Positions 1 to 11,142 of a stretch of DNA of 31,603 bases are shown piece after piece. The stretch is taken from the NCBI GenBank assembly GCA_003427395.1, contig BFEA01000422.1, positions 180,620 through 212,222 on the forward strand, in the 5' to 3' direction. A model generated the notes under the pieces. That model was not told where the DNA came from, ran no database searches, and saw only the letters and a program-made list of their open reading frames with translations. The number at the start of each line of letters is the position of its first letter. Positions within the stretch are counted from its first letter, which is position 1. The translations under genes and the position numbers were made by a program. The DNA is from Chara braunii. Taxonomy: Eukaryota; Streptophyta; Charophyceae; Charales; Characeae.

Positions 1-95
1 TGCACCCTTTTTCACCCTTGACATGCAAAGGAAGGACATGCACCCTTTTTCACCCTTGACATGCAAAGGAAGGACATGCACCCTTTTTCACCCTT
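1..95. repeat. 38-bp tandem repeat, about 2.5 copies
   Basis: The unit beginning TGCACCCTTTTTCACC repeats at positions 1, 39 and 77. The first two copies are identical and the third is cut short at about 95. The array runs off the window edge, so its true copy number is unknown. No coding signal is credible here. Confidence 0.95.
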
Positions 96-326
96 TTTGC
101 ACTCCTATTTGCCCTCGGTTCTGGGGCCAGTAAGTTCAATGGTGATATCCAAGGCCGTCGCCTTAAGAAAAAAAAAGGAGGAAGAGTACGGAGTGTGGAA
201 GAGAGATGACAGTGTACGAAAGATCAAACGTGACTCAGGAAGAGACGGCGCGCACTCTTCTTGTAATGCTCGTTCCCTGTTCAAGGACGGTCGCATGATA
301 GCTTACTGGAACTGGCTGGTTTCCCA

Positions 327-479
327 TTTTTGCAAGCCCGACGTACTCCAAGTTGAGAATTTGCTAGGGTCGTTTGCACACAATCAGGCACACCCACACC
401 CACACCCACATTTTCGCAAGCCCGACGTACTCCAAGTTGAAAATTTGCTAGGGTCATTTGCACACAAGCAGACACCCAC
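327..479. repeat. 84-bp direct repeat, two copies
   Basis: A block containing GCAAGCCCGACGTACTCC starts at 327 and recurs at 411 with a few substitutions. The period is 84 bp. The copies are linked by CACACC-rich sequence that leads into the CA microsatellite. Confidence 0.9.
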
Positions 480-511
480 ATATGCACCAACAAAAACAGA
501 CACATACAGCA

Positions 512-527
512 TCACACACACACACAC

Positions 528-566
<39 letters not shown>

Positions 567-655
567 CCCACACACACACATGCACACATGCACACACACA
601 CACATGCACACATGCACACATGCACACACACACACACACACATGCACACATGCAC

Positions 656-709
<54 letters not shown>
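512..709. repeat. (CA)n microsatellite with TGCACA variants
   Basis: About 200 bp of CA dinucleotides interrupted by CATGCACA variants. Long open frames here (poly His-Thr on plus, poly Cys-Val on minus) are products of the dinucleotide repeat and are not genes. Confidence 0.97.
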
Positions 710-710
<1 letters not shown>

Positions 711-918
711 TATGAAAGCTGAAAAGTGCATACCTTCCAAAGGCCGTCGTTTAAGTAGTGTACGTTCTCTACTCCCACACCTTTATTGACACTCCGACTG
801 TGATGGCAACCACAAGAGAGAAGAGCCAAGGACATCAGCGCCGATTTTAGCAAGCAGTCGTCTCCTAGTGTGGTGACTGGGTACCAATCTCTCCTTTCAT
901 AACCCCTTTGCCTAAGGT

Positions 919-1175
919 TTAAACCACCAGTACATCGTGAGAATTCGAATGGGGCTCTCCGAAAAGTTAGGGGGCTCGGGACAGGGCCCACCTGGGGATG
1001 GCATAATTCTTTCTTCAGTTCAGGGCTGGGCCTGGTGCCACCCCACGGCATGGGGCACTTCTTTTTTTTCCCTACTGGTCCTTCAGATGCCCCGTCCCGA
1101 GCCTCCGAAATTTTAGCAGAGGCTCATCCGGATTCTGAGCTTCTTGTGCACTGGGGCCATGCACTGGTGGTTTAG
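919..1175. mobile_element. TTAA-flanked MITE-like element (copy 1)
   Basis: The left end is TTAA followed by ACCACCAGTACATCG at 923. The right end is ACTGGTGGT ending at 1171, followed by TTAG, a one-base variant of TTAA. About 13 of the first 15 terminal bases are inverted-complementary. Inside, a second inverted pair is visible: GGGGGCTCGGGACAGGGC near 970 against GCCCCGTCCCGAGCCTCC near 1090. The same ends occur at 16344-17355 and 19495-19690. Non-coding and probably mobilised in trans by a TTAA-specific transposase. Confidence 0.6.
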
Positions 1176-2110
1176 CTGTCCCCAACCACACCATGCTTGG
1201 CGTGTGGTTCAATCTGTTGATTTTCTTGTGCATTTGTTTTCTTCGAGTTCATGCTGTGACTTGGCAGTCGCCGCAGACTGCTGGCTCGGGGGCCGGTGCT
1301 TAGGCAAAACAATGACTGCAGTGACCCTAAAAAAATGAAGAAAAAAAAAAAGAAAAGAGAAAAAAAAAGCAGCTTTGATCGCATGTAGGTCAATACATGG
1401 GCACAGATGCAGTGCCCACGGGCCCTGTGCTTAAGAATATAGCCGGTGAAAAAAAAAGCAGCTTTGAACTGGTTGTAAAATATGTTGACTGGGAGATTTG
1501 CGCTTAAACCGCCAGTACACGGAGCCTGTTGCATACTGTAACGTGCAGACCAGAACAAGAACCGACCTCTCAATACAAAGTACAAGATAACACAGCGGAA
1601 GACTTAGATATGAATGATCCGAACAATCAATATTGCAATGCAGCCCTGAACACACATCATCATCATCGTTATCTAGCGTGAAGGGGGTCTGGCGCTTCGC
1701 ACAAGAAGACTGCGCCAGCCCCAACCATACACAGAGGAAGAAGGAGGGGTTAGACGAAAGAGGAGGGAAGATGGGAATGTCGTCAACACCAAGTCTCGGT
1801 ACAGGCCCAAATAGTCCCTCGTCGAAATGTCTGAATCCCAATGTCCAGTCTATATCCAATGTCGTCAAGTCTCAAGTCACAACTCTTTCTCTCTCTGTCG
1901 TAGTCTGAGAAGTCAGGTGGCGAGAGGGTGAGAAGAGATGGTGGACTTAGAAGAGGAAGAAGAAGAGCTCTCTCTCTCTCTCTGTGTCCAGTACTAACCT
2001 GTGAAGTTGGCGCCTTGATGCAGGTACCACGAAGATGGAGCTGGAGCAATGGCGCCACAGGTAAGTACCACTGGCCTCCGCCAGTATCTCTCCCACTCTG
2101 CGATCTACCA
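1176..2110. other. Non-genic stretch with short repeats
   Basis: No gene is visible. It contains two copies of AAAAAAGCAGCTTTGA (about 1365 and 1454), an A-rich run at 1330-1370, and a (TC)n run at about 1965-1985. At 1504 there is a TTAA-ACCGCCAGTAC end of the MITE family. A possible right end is at 2767 (CTGGTGGT followed by TTCA), which would give a degenerate 1.26-kb member, but the pairing of these ends is uncertain. Confidence 0.5.
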
Positions 2111-2117
2111 CCTACCA

Positions 2118-2275
2118 GCGCCCAGCGCTGAAGACTACTCTATAGCTATAGACGCCCAGCGCCGAAGACTACAGCTAGCGCTAACTCCTGCCTAGCGCTG
2201 AAGACTACTGCAGCGCTCCTCCTGAGTGCTGCGGCCGAATCCTGAAGACTACTCGTGCCTACTGACAACTACCTA
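2118..2275. repeat. Degenerate tandem repeat with CGCTGAAGACTACT core
   Basis: Four imperfect units of about 35-45 bp, each carrying CAGCGC(T/C)GAAGACTAC or a close variant, run through this stretch. Palindromic TAGCGCTA and CAGCGCT pieces lie between them. No coding content is evident. Confidence 0.75.
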
Positions 2276-2419
2276 CCCGTGAAGTGCATGGGAACTTCCT
2301 ATGTACTACCGGGTGTGCCTCCTGAGCCGTGCGTGCAGTTCAGGAGGCTGCTCTTGCCACCCGAAAGGAGGCAGTTCCGCATCCCTGTTTACGTGCCTGA
2401 GTCTTAGGGGCAGGTCGAA

Positions 2420-2615
2420 ACAATGAGGGCCTGAAAATGGCCCTCCGTTTCAAGCTGGAAAACCTCTGGGTCTGAAAGACCCAGAAATAGGCTGAAACGG
2501 AGTAGGGCCTGCAGGCCCTCGTTTTTCAGCTTTCAGGCTGAAACGACCGGGGCCTGTAAGCCCTAAGTTTTAGGTTTGTAGGCTGAATGTCCGGGACGAG
2601 CCCTGCAGGGCCCAT
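2420..2615. repeat. Series of short GC-rich hairpins at about 40-bp spacing
   Basis: Five short inverted repeats lie in a row: GGGCCTGAAAATGGCCC, GGGTCTGAAAGACCC, AGGGCCTGCAGGCCCT, GGGCCTGTAAGCCC and GCCCTGCAGGGCCC. They are separated by spacers sharing AGGCTGAAACG or a close variant. This is a tandem palindromic array. A MITE-type right end follows at 2760-2767. Confidence 0.7.
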
Positions 2616-2769
2616 GTGGCTATGCAGTATGCCACAGCGCCAGCCTTGGTGAAAAGAAGAACTCGTGGCCTACGAAATTTCGGAGACCCAGCGCCGTAGA
2701 TAAATTGAATCGGCGGCGGGCGGCCTCCGAAAAGGGCCCGCGGCCGATAGCTGGATGAACTGGTGGTTT

Positions 2770-3010
2770 CAAAAATTCAGAGGCAACAAAAAACAGCAAA
2801 ATCTGCTATGAGCCCTCGACAGTCCAGCACAGGAAGCTTCACCCATGCGCATAGAAGGATCAAGAGATTTCACAAACCAATGCAGTACCAAATCCCAGAC
2901 AGATGGCATCGCAACAGATGGCGTTGCAACTGGATCATCGAGAGATGATTCCACAGATTCCACATTCTATTCCAGTTCCAAATCCCTGAAGCCAAGTACT
3001 CTGCAGAACT
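2770..3010. other. Non-genic stretch
   Basis: No gene, RNA or mobile element could be identified. Local near-repeats of ATGGC(A/G)T(C/T)GCAACAG occur at about 2902-2935. Confidence 0.4.
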
Positions 3011-3225
3011 ATCGTGAGCCGAGTAGGCACACACACAAGAATGAAATGCACAACTGCACAATGGTACCAACAACATCAACTCCCTTCCCGACTGTGTGAT
3101 ATTCCTGTGTGTGCGTCGACTCGTCTCCCAATTGTCGTGAGACGAGCCGACACACTCACAGGAATAGCACAGACAACTGTGCAATGGTACCAACAACAAC
3201 AACTCCCTTCCCGACAGTCCCCCCA
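3011..3225. repeat. 126-bp direct duplication flanking a hairpin
   Basis: CAATGGTACCAACAAC plus the following CTCCCTTCCCGAC occurs at about 3058 and 3181. Between the copies, arms at 3101-3127 and 3139-3165 form an almost perfect hairpin (ATTCCTGTGTGTGCGTCGAC against its complement), with a loop of about 11 bases. The structure looks like a partial inverted or direct duplication. Confidence 0.8.
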
Positions 3226-3351
3226 TAAGGGCCTCCTCAATTTCCCAAATCTCAGAAGTGTGTAAATAACGCTGGATTGAATTCACTGTCCTTGCAGAGA
3301 CCCGGGCAGAAAAGCGGAACAAGGTCATCTAGCATTTTCAAGGTTTCAAGT

Positions 3352-3442
3352 ACTTCTACTACACAAACGCGAGGCAAAAGCAGAAACGCTGAACACACTC
3401 CACCGGGCGCTTGTGTAGTAGAAGAGCGAGCCTCGCTCTTCC
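3352..3442. repeat. Nested palindrome
   Basis: Outer arms are CTTCTACTACACAAACGCG (about 3353) and GCGCTTGTGTAGTAGAAG (about 3408). Immediately after, GAAGAGCGAG-C-CTCGCTCTTC forms a perfect 21-nt palindrome. Strong hairpin potential on either strand, with no terminator-type T-tract next to it. Confidence 0.7.
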
Positions 3443-4012
3443 ACTTTCCCCGCGAGAGTTTGGACAGCCTGTCAAAGAAGAAACGCAAACGCTGAACGTC
3501 TGTGTACTTGTGTGAATAGGAGGATGACTTACATGTCTACAGCTGAAAGTTTGGTGTAGCCAATCGCAAGAGCATGCTGCTTTCCCTCTGCCATAATAGC
3601 CTGCCAAGTTGTGCCAACAACAGATAATGCAAAGAACCTACCCGTCAGAACTCGATTCATGACCAACAGGGACTTCCAATCAGCTAGCATGATGAGACCG
3701 AACTGAAGCCTCATGTCCAACAGGAACTCCCAATCAGCTAGCGGAATTGAAAAATGACAAGATCGCATTAGATACAACAATGCACACCACACTGAAGTGT
3801 CTTGACAGGGTGACCTCCCTATTCTCACCTCCATCAAGCCACTGCAAAAGCAGAGAAGTAGATCCTGACTCATGCAAAGAAGTGCCCTATACTCCTGCCC
3901 TGCCTGGCCTTTCTAATCTCGGCCCTGTGTGTTAATACAAGAAACATGCAGCCAAAATACGCTGAATAAACAATCAGAACAAAGATCTGTGAATTACCAG
4001 ACTTTTGCGGGG
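3443..4012. other. Non-genic stretch with one short duplication
   Basis: CCAACAGGGACTTCCAATC followed by AGCTAGC at about 3663 recurs at about 3718 with two differences, a duplication of about 55 bp. No convincing coding region is seen on either strand. Confidence 0.5.
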
Positions 4013-4320
4013 CCGGGCGGGGGGAGGGGTGTGGCAATGCTCCAATCTAATCCTGGGGAGCAACACGTGCTGGGAACCGGGCCCAGCATTCCTCATGAGA
4101 CTAAAGAGAACATATTGAGGTACTGGGGCCTTGAGGAATTACGGCATTCACTTCAAAGTCAGAAAGGTTATGCGAGCCCGCATCTTGATGCCAGCTGCCC
4201 TTTCCTAGCAGTCCCATTACCTTCAAGGCAAGGACATGGGTTTTCTTTTTTTTTTCTTTTTTTTCCCTTTTTTTTTCCTTTTTTCTTTCTTTTTTTTTCC
4301 TTTTTTTTTCCTTTCAGGTA
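4013..4320 (-). mobile_element. SINE-like dispersed repeat, diverged copy
   Basis: The block AGCAACACGTGCTGGGAACC at about 4060, then GGGCCCAGCATTCCTCAT, matches blocks near 6330, 12330 and 18060, and reversed ones near 17375 and 19885. In several copies a long T-run lies near the block on the plus strand. That suggests a minus-strand retroposon with an A-rich tail. In this copy the T-rich tract (4240-4316) lies on the other side, so the orientation is uncertain. Confidence 0.4.
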
Positions 4321-5230
4321 ACAAGAAAGGAGAAAAAAAGAAAACCGCACGAGAAGATAGGATGGGAGATGCGAAGAGGAGTAGAAAAGACAGGAAAAGG
4401 AACCGAGCAGGCAGGAGTGGAGGAGACGGGAGAAGAGGAGAGGGGAAGAATAAGGAGATGGAAAAGAAGACAAATAAGAAACGAGAGCGAAGGCGAAGCA
4501 AAACACAAACCGGCCAGAAAACAGGAAAAGAAGCAAACGGAAAAAGAAGAAACCGGGCAGAAAACAGGAAAAGAAGCAAATGGAAAGAGAAGAAAACATG
4601 GGGAATCAGGAATGAGGGCATACTGAAAAAGAGTAGAAACGAACGGAGAAGGAAGGAGTGAGGTTGAGAACAGGAGCAGTAGAACAAATGAGAGAGAGGA
4701 GAAAGGAGGGAGAAACATAGCTAACAGAAAGAAAGAAGAGAGGCCTGACAAGGAGAGAAGCAAAGAGAGAGGAAAAGAAAACAGAAGACCGTACATACTA
4801 CATAGCTTTCTCGCCCTTTCGATGAAGATCAGGTGTAGTATCTGCTCTGGTCAGTTTGATATATGATCCGCAATCCATCGGGACACATTATAAAACAAAA
4901 AGAAAAACTTGAAGACCGTAGATGATACCGGGAGAAGAAAAGAGACGAGACAGGAGAGAGCGTGATGAACAACGAACCAAAGAGAAGGGAAGAAAGGCGA
5001 GGAGATAAGAGCAGAGGAAAAACAAAGAGAGACGAGGACCGTGTGTCAGAGAGAGGACAGGGAAAGAGAGAGCTAAGAGTCCAAATATACACATTCCGAA
5101 CACCCCCCTCCCTCTCTTACCAGAAAGAGCAAAAAAAAAAAAGAGAACAAGGAAAAGCAGAGCAAACAAACAAAAAAAACAGAAAGAAAAAAAAAGCAGC
5201 AGTAGGAAGGAGAAGGGGGAAGAGAGAGGC
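4236..5230. repeat. Polypyrimidine tract followed by long purine-rich block
   Basis: A T/C-only tract (about 4240-4318) switches at about 4320 to plus-strand DNA made almost entirely of A and G. The purine-rich DNA continues to about 4790 and again from about 4890 to 5225. Units such as GAAAACAGGAAAAGAAGCAAA recur at about 4525 and 4560. Open frames through it (Lys/Arg/Glu-rich on plus, Ser/Phe/Leu-rich on minus) reflect the composition only. Such tracts can form H-DNA or carry structural functions, but nothing here demonstrates that. Confidence 0.8.
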
Positions 5231-6109
5231 TGTTCTGCATACCACTGGCTGTTCTGCAGGCACACTGTCATCAAGCACACCACCTGGGGATGTCATTCCT
5301 GGGCACATGATATTGGCCCCAGAAAGTACAAACTTGATAGCGCCCCGATCCACTTGGAACTTTCTCATAATGTCCGGATCTGTTCACACTCAAAAAAAAT
5401 TGTTCAGCCCAGCTTGTGAAAAAACAACTCTGCCCTCTCTGTCCGACAATCTATCTGTTTTGTTCTCTGCTCGCCGGCGATGAGCAACCGGACTGACGCC
5501 CCCCAGAACAGAAGGACTTGTGTTGTTTGGTAAAAAAAAAAAAAAAAAAAAAAAAGAAAAGAAAAGAACATAGGTCCCGCCAATTCGGATGTGGTTTTGC
5601 AGAAAGCGGATCAAAAACGAAAAGTATCTTGTGTTTCTGGCCAACCGTTGATTCGCTAATCCACGGTCCACGACGGAGAACAGACAATTTAGGAAAGTGC
5701 GACATCACCTACCCCACGGGAAACGAGGTAAGCAATGGACGTTTCCTAAAAAGGAATGGACTGGACCGACAAGACTGGAACTCACCAGGCAGACGCCGCT
5801 CGAGGCATTCTCCAAGTAGGACCTTTCCGACTCCGCTCTGCCCGCGATCACGACCAGATACACGCATATAACGTACGGTCATTTCGACTCCATTTGAGCC
5901 AAAATACGGCTGTGATGGATGTTTCCTAACCGATTCATTCAGGGGAAGACTGAAGCCTAACACTACTACCTGTAGCCTAAACTTCTTAGGGCCTCGCCAC
6001 ACCATTGTCGAAATGTGAAAAAGACAAAAATGTGGCGGGCGCATCTGGCCATGTTCTAGCGGGAAGTTCATTCTCATTTTGCAGATTTCGAGAGTGGTGT
6101 GGCGATGCC
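5231..6109. other. Non-genic stretch with a poly-A tract
   Basis: No gene can be supported. A 22-bp A-run is at about 5531-5552, followed by AAAGAAAAG. The region after 5570 is of mixed composition with no recognised domain in any frame. Confidence 0.5.
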
Positions 6110-6200
6110 CTTATCCTATACACGTTAACGAAACAGCCCCTAACACAGGGCTATGGACCCTGCTAAAGTTCCTTGTGGTGTAACCCTCCCACCGCCCCAC
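6110..6200. repeat. Dispersed repeat module (copy 1)
   Basis: TTATCCTATACACGTTAACG and the following AACAGCCCCTAACACAGGGC lead into CCCTGCTAAAGTTCCTTGTGG. The same module recurs at about 17520-17800. That copy carries about 175 extra bases between CCATGGA and CCCTGCTAAAG. Confidence 0.85.
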
Positions 6201-6220
6201 ATACCTACCATCTACGGCCT

Positions 6221-6370
6221 TCCTTTTTTTTTTTTTTTTTTGAAAAACAGCACGAGTAAATGCTAGGGGTGCTGATAGGAGCAGACACCACTAACATGCT
6301 GGGGTAGGCTCCATCTATTGGTGGGGGGCAACACGTGCTGGAAAGCGGGTCCAGGGTTCCTACTATGCGA
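6221..6370 (-). mobile_element. SINE-like repeat with poly(A) tail (minus)
   Basis: A T-run at about 6222-6241 is followed by a short body ending in CATCTATTGGTGGGGGGCAA, CACGTGCTGGAAAGCGGGTC and CAGGGTTCCT. Read on the minus strand, this is a body with a 3' A-tail. The same ordered pieces occur at 17844-18100 and, degenerate, at 12200-12365. No tRNA or 7SL head was recognised, so the SINE label is an inference from the A-tail and dispersion. Confidence 0.5.
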
Positions 6371-6556
6371 AGAAGACGGAGCTTCCTTTTTTCCTTTTTT
6401 GTTTTTTCTTTTCTTTTTCTTGGTAGAGGCTGGCTACTAGGCATATGACAGGCCTGCCAGCACCTGACCATTTGATCAGCCCTGTTCCCTGCTAATCAGA
6501 CTAGATTCTAACTGTTTCCTACCTAGGTAGTATACAGCTGCCTCCTAACAGTACCC

Positions 6557-6644
6557 TCCCTATATAGCGGGGGTGTTTCAGGAGGAGGCTAAACTTCCTA
6601 TCCCTATATAGCGGGGGTGTTTCAGGAGGAGGCTAAACTTCCTA
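6557..6644. repeat. 44-bp perfect tandem duplication
   Basis: The unit TCCCTATATAGCGGGGGTGT and the following TTCAGGAGGAGGCTAAACTTCC is repeated exactly at 6557 and 6601. It contains TATATAG, so the tandem copy could duplicate a TATA-like box upstream of the LINE. That promoter role is speculative. Confidence 0.9.
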
Positions 6645-6659
6645 TCCTCTTTTGCATCG

Positions 6660-7303
6660 TGATTCGCCGGGGCCAAGGTCCCACTTGCCTCGAGTGCTGA
6701 AAAAAAGCAAAGTGACCGGAATTAATGAAAGGGGCGCTTACCGCTTAAGCGTGATTAGGGCAGGGAATTAGTGTTGACACGGTGAGGCTACCATAGCGAT
6801 GGCAGAGGCTGTGTGCATGGAAGACCGATGCTCCCATCAATTACAAGAGGTAGAGGGAACGAGGAGGAGGGAAGGTGGGTGGAGGTAGAAGGGAGAAGAG
6901 AGGTGAAGCAAATGGAAGAGGCAAGTCAGAAGAAATCATTACCGTGAAGGGTAGGAAGGGGATGCTCCTCAGACACACGAGGAAGAAGAGGATGTGTGGT
7001 ACCGAGAATCCCAAGGGTGGACCAGGGGATTCCACGGTCGATGTAGACAAGAAGGGTGACAGCGAAGAACAAGGGAAGGGGAGGGGGCCTACGGACCAGG
7101 AGAAGCGTACCCGGAAGTCCCAGCAGCTGAACAACGCAGAAGCCACATCAACCGATAACAAAGTTGAGTAATACTCTCTCTTTTGAAGTGGGGGTGCTGG
7201 CCTTTCCCGACTTTTCCCATGGTTATTGAGGCTGTTAAATTCGTATAGGTAGATTTTCTGTTAGTTTTGGTTTCGTTTAACTGTGTACTGACATTTCGTG
7301 ACC
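6660..7303 (+). other. Probable LINE 5' region
   Basis: This stretch precedes the LINE ORF1 start. It contains a purine-rich segment (about 6845-7160) that can encode a charged peptide of about 98 residues with no recognised domain. The exact 5' end of the LINE is not visible, and no target-site duplication could be paired with the 3' side. Confidence 0.35.
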
Positions 7304-10097
7304 ATGGGTGAACCCGAAAGTTCTGTTAGTAAACCGTCGATGTCTCGTGAGGAGAAGAACAGAATTAGGGGTATTCTGGCAGACTGCTACAATGAGGGTC
7401 TTCTCCCAGAAAAGATTACGTCAAAGAACATTGAAATTGGAGAAGACTATGTCAAAGTGGAAGTTGACCCTGCCCTGTACGCGGTATAGGAAGAATGGCT
7501 TCACAAAAATGCGGTGTCAGTGTTTTTTGGAAACGACTCCTCGTCCCTGCCAATCAAAGTAAAAAATTGTCTTATTCGAATGTATGAAAACGGTTGGGGG
7601 AAAAGTGGAGCAATAAATGCTCCCCCGAAGAGGGGCATTTTTCACAACGAAGAGTACAACTTAGTCATATATGTGGCTTCGGCTCAACAGGTTGCCCACT
7701 GGATGTTACGGAAAAGAAGGACAAAATCAGCCTCGATGGCAAAACTTATACGGTCTCCTTTCGTCCGTGGATGTCTGAAAATGAACTTTACAAACGGAGA
7801 GAGGCTCACATGTATAAATACTTCTGGACAAGGCGTATGTATGTGTTAGTGGCTGCTTTGCCGTACGTCGCAACACCAGTCAGGGAAGAGTTTGGGACAA
7901 TTCTAAAGAAGTACGACACATACACAGAAGTTACATCCCAGAGCTGATCAATATTCGTTTTGATTTAGAACCAGGAGCACGTATCCGCTACAAACCATAT
8001 GTAATTATTGATATGAAGAACGGAGGTCACGTAGAGATTGAGATCGTTCACGCCCGGACACCTTGGTGTCGGGTGTATAGGCAGTATTTTCACTCCGAAG
8101 TCGATGATGCCTGCCCGACCAAAACTAAATCGAGACTGGCACCAAAACGAAAGGAAAGGGGGGCCAAGACCCCTAACCAGACGACCCTTAGTCAGGTACA
8201 GAAGGGGACAAGGGGTCGACAAGGGTGATCCCTCAAACGGGGTTCAAGACTCGGGAATATCGAAGCAAAAAGGAGTGGAAGAGAAAATCTCGGGAGGGAA
8301 ACCGGATCAGAAGAAAACGGATGAGAACAGTCCCCGCCCAGACGAAGAAATAAAGGATGCGGGGAAGGAGGGTATAGGGAAGGAAGGTGACTCAGAAGCC
8401 CATCAAGGGAGGTAAGGGAAGTGCGACAGGAAGGGTCAGGAGGGGGGTTATCATCCCCAACCCCTACCCCTTTTAAAGACGCTCTCTGTACCCCCCTTGC
8501 CAAAACGAAAAAGAAAAACAAGCCCAACAGAAAAAAAAGAAAGGAAATCAGGGTTGTTCCAACGAAGGAATGGAGACTGAACCCGAAAACCAAATCCATA
8601 CAGGTGGAAAAAGCCCCTGCCAACCAACTGTCAGTGGTAGAAAAGCAGAAAGGATCGGAAAACGCGAATCACGAAGAACAGACTAAAGAAAAGGGGAAAG
8701 AAAGGTCTGATATGGGAGGAGAAGGGAAGACAACTCGACAGGGTACTCAAAGAGATATGAGGGAAGAAGTGACGAAGAAAGGGAATCTCCTTTCCCCGTT
8801 CTCGGTGAATCCCTCCCCAAACCCCCCCTCATGTAATCAGATCCCCCTTAACAATGAAGCAGTTTTCGATCCGAGCCCCAAGGTTCTAACCACAGGTTCA
8901 TAACACTCGCCCGCGGATACTAAATTATCCGAAGAAACGGATGACCGTGGAAATGCTTACCCACCTCCTTATAGGATCATCTAACTACATCTCAGTATAT
9001 GACAACAAGTTGTACGAGGGGGCACAGTCCGAAGAGGAAGCAATCACAGAAAATGACATGTGGATGAATTCAGTGGCCGCTAATAAAAAGATAATCTCGT
9101 GTACCTCAGAGGATGAGGGAGCACCCTTAGACAAAGACAAGGATGAGGAAACTGATGATGACCAGGAAGAATAGGAACATGAATTTTATTCTCCGATTGA
9201 AGGAATGTTCAACATGCCGGAGAAGGGAGAAGAAAACGCAGAAAAACAGCAAAGGCAAATAAGAATGATGGATCTCCCTCAACCTTTTATCTTCTCTACC
9301 CCGGCGCCAATGCTCCCCATTGAGAAACTGCGAAGGAGCCGCCAAATCGGCACATGCAAACACCAGCCTCATCAGTAAAAAGACCGAGAATCGAAGGATT
9401 AGCTTGGCAAGTCCTACTAAGAGAGGACGGAGTGGGAAAAGAGTCTGAAGAGATTTCACGTAGCTCCCCTCTGAAAAGAGGAAGGTCTCAGACCTCCCGC
9501 CCGACCCGACAATCCCTGGCTTTGGCTGGTCCCTTGCGAACGCTCTCCCGGGGGAATAAGGCAAAGAGCATGATTCCAGACTACCTTATCCCTCTTATAT
9601 GCTCGCTTGATGGTCCTAAGTCATGATTCATGACCATTATGAGCAAAGATGAATCCCTGCTCCTGCCATCTATACAGTTACGAAGCTCAGCTTCCCCAAT
9701 AATGATTTGTAATCTAATTAAAATCCAAATATTACAGAATGTGAGAGAAGTGAGGTTGCTTCCAGAGCCAAAGACAACACGTTACCTGGTGGATATGGTA
9801 GAAGGAGGTAAAGCACGTCTGTTATTCGCCTTTGCAGACCTATCATATATAACAGACAATAAAGCCAAATGGGACGAACTAAAGATATATTGGGTAGAGT
9901 TACCTCATTTGGCTTCTCCTCATTCGGACACAATCCAGACTATCAGACTCTTATCTGGGATGTCGGCACATATTGTAGCAGAGTGGCTGTCTCAAACTGA
10001 TAACAAATTCATCCTGTTGCCAGAGGCTTTCACTGAGACCCTTCACAAAAGAAGAACAGGGAAAAAAATATTTTTTCTGTGGGGGAAATGTTCTTAG
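7304..10097 (+). pseudogene. LINE ORF1 (gag-like, DUF4283-like region), degraded
   Basis: The likely start is the ATG at 7304 in the context ACCATGG. After about 60 codons a TAG at 7487 interrupts, and the same frame continues (EEWLHKNAVSVFFGND) to about 7700. A frameshift then leads into SLDGKTYTVSFRPWMSENEL and FWTRRMYVLVAALPYVATP, followed after a stop or shift by IRYKPYVIIDMKNGGHVEIE at about 7985. The pattern of an F-x-P-W turn, a hydrophobic strand ending in LP, and a late basic strand resembles DUF4283, the RNA-binding fold of plant LINE ORF1, but this is by eye only. From 8100 to 9600 the sequence is hydrophilic (Lys/Glu/Pro-rich) and broken into frames. A frame at 9630-10097 follows and ends just before ORF2. 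ORF1 would normally coat the element RNA. Confidence 0.6.
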
Positions 10098-10166
10098 CTG
10101 ACCCTCTGATGACAGGGGAGGGAGACACAAACCGCATCCAATCCCTGAGCAACCCAACAAGCAAGG

Positions 10167-11142
10167 ATGGTTCTACCTAGTGGAATTAGACTTGCGAGTT
10201 GGAACGTTCGAGGACTTGGAGGTATGAATGATACATACAAAAAACAGCGTTTGACATCTTGGATTTACTCACAACATATCCAGATCATTTGCCTACAAGA
10301 AACGAAGATTGAGCCGGATAAGATGACAAAAGTTCTAACTGGTGGGGGGGACCATAAATTTGATCCCCTGCGGTAGGAACCCGGGGGGTGGTTGCCATCC
10401 TGGTGGACAAAAATATGGATGTTGACATAATTGATTCCTGTGTAGACACTGAAGGCCGTTGGACTTGGCTTAAACTTGCAGTGACAGACGAGGACTGGGC
10501 GATGGTCTCGATATACACATCAGTTGATTACAAAGATAGGATCAATTTTTTTGCAGATTTACCAAAATTTGTTCCAGACACAGAAAAACTGATAATGCTT
10601 GGAGCTAGAACTGCATTATGAACCCGAGACCTGATTCCCCAAATATGTTCTCAGTACGTGAGGATGCATTGCTGCTAAATTCCTTTATGGAATCCCAGGA
10701 CCTGCTAGACGTATACAGAACGTTAAACCCATACTCACATGCGTTTACCTCGCACGGTCCGCGCCCTTTAGCCAGAACCCCAGTCCCCAAGAGACGCTTG
10801 GACTTTATTTTGGCTAGGTGGCACCCGTGGGACCGATGTATGTGGGCGGACGTGCGGGTGTTTTCCCTGTCTGACCACTACTCGGTTCTAATGGATGTCA
10901 ACTTCAAAGAAACGATTAAACGTCATAGATCGCCTTTTAGACTTAACGTATTAATCCTCAAAGACCCAATGATAATACAATGGATTGAGGGACAAATGAA
11001 GGATTGGCAGTTGGCGAAAGATCTATTTGATAACCCAGAAAGTTGGGTAGATGTAGAAATCGGTATACTGCAGTCGACAATGATAAAATTTTCAAGAACG
11101 AAAGCTGCAGCCCGAAATTGGAAAAACAAAAAAACTAGTTAA
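10167..11142 (+). pseudogene. LINE ORF2, APE-type endonuclease part
   Basis: The frame starts at the ATG at 10167. SWNVRGLGG and CLQETKIE give the family Asn and Glu active-site positions. A stop at 10374 and a frame change lead into GGVVAILVDKNMDVDI (about 10388), then RWTWLKLAVTDEDWAMVSIY. The GDWN-type motif expected near 10600 reads LGARTAL at a second frame change. The frame starting at 10618 gives KRRLDFILARW and FSLSDHYSVLMDV, the conserved SDH motif with the catalytic His. APE endonucleases nick target DNA to prime reverse transcription. All subdomains are recognisable, but at least two frame changes mean no active enzyme is encoded. Confidence 0.85.

Noticed and set aside
384-789. 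Long open frames across the CA tract
   Set aside because: They are dinucleotide-repeat translations (His-Thr or Cys-Val) with no domain and opposing frames equally open.
4168-5283. Several overlapping Phe/Leu/Ser or Lys/Arg/Glu-rich frames on both strands
   Set aside because: They follow from purine/pyrimidine strand bias. All frames are open together and none has family features.
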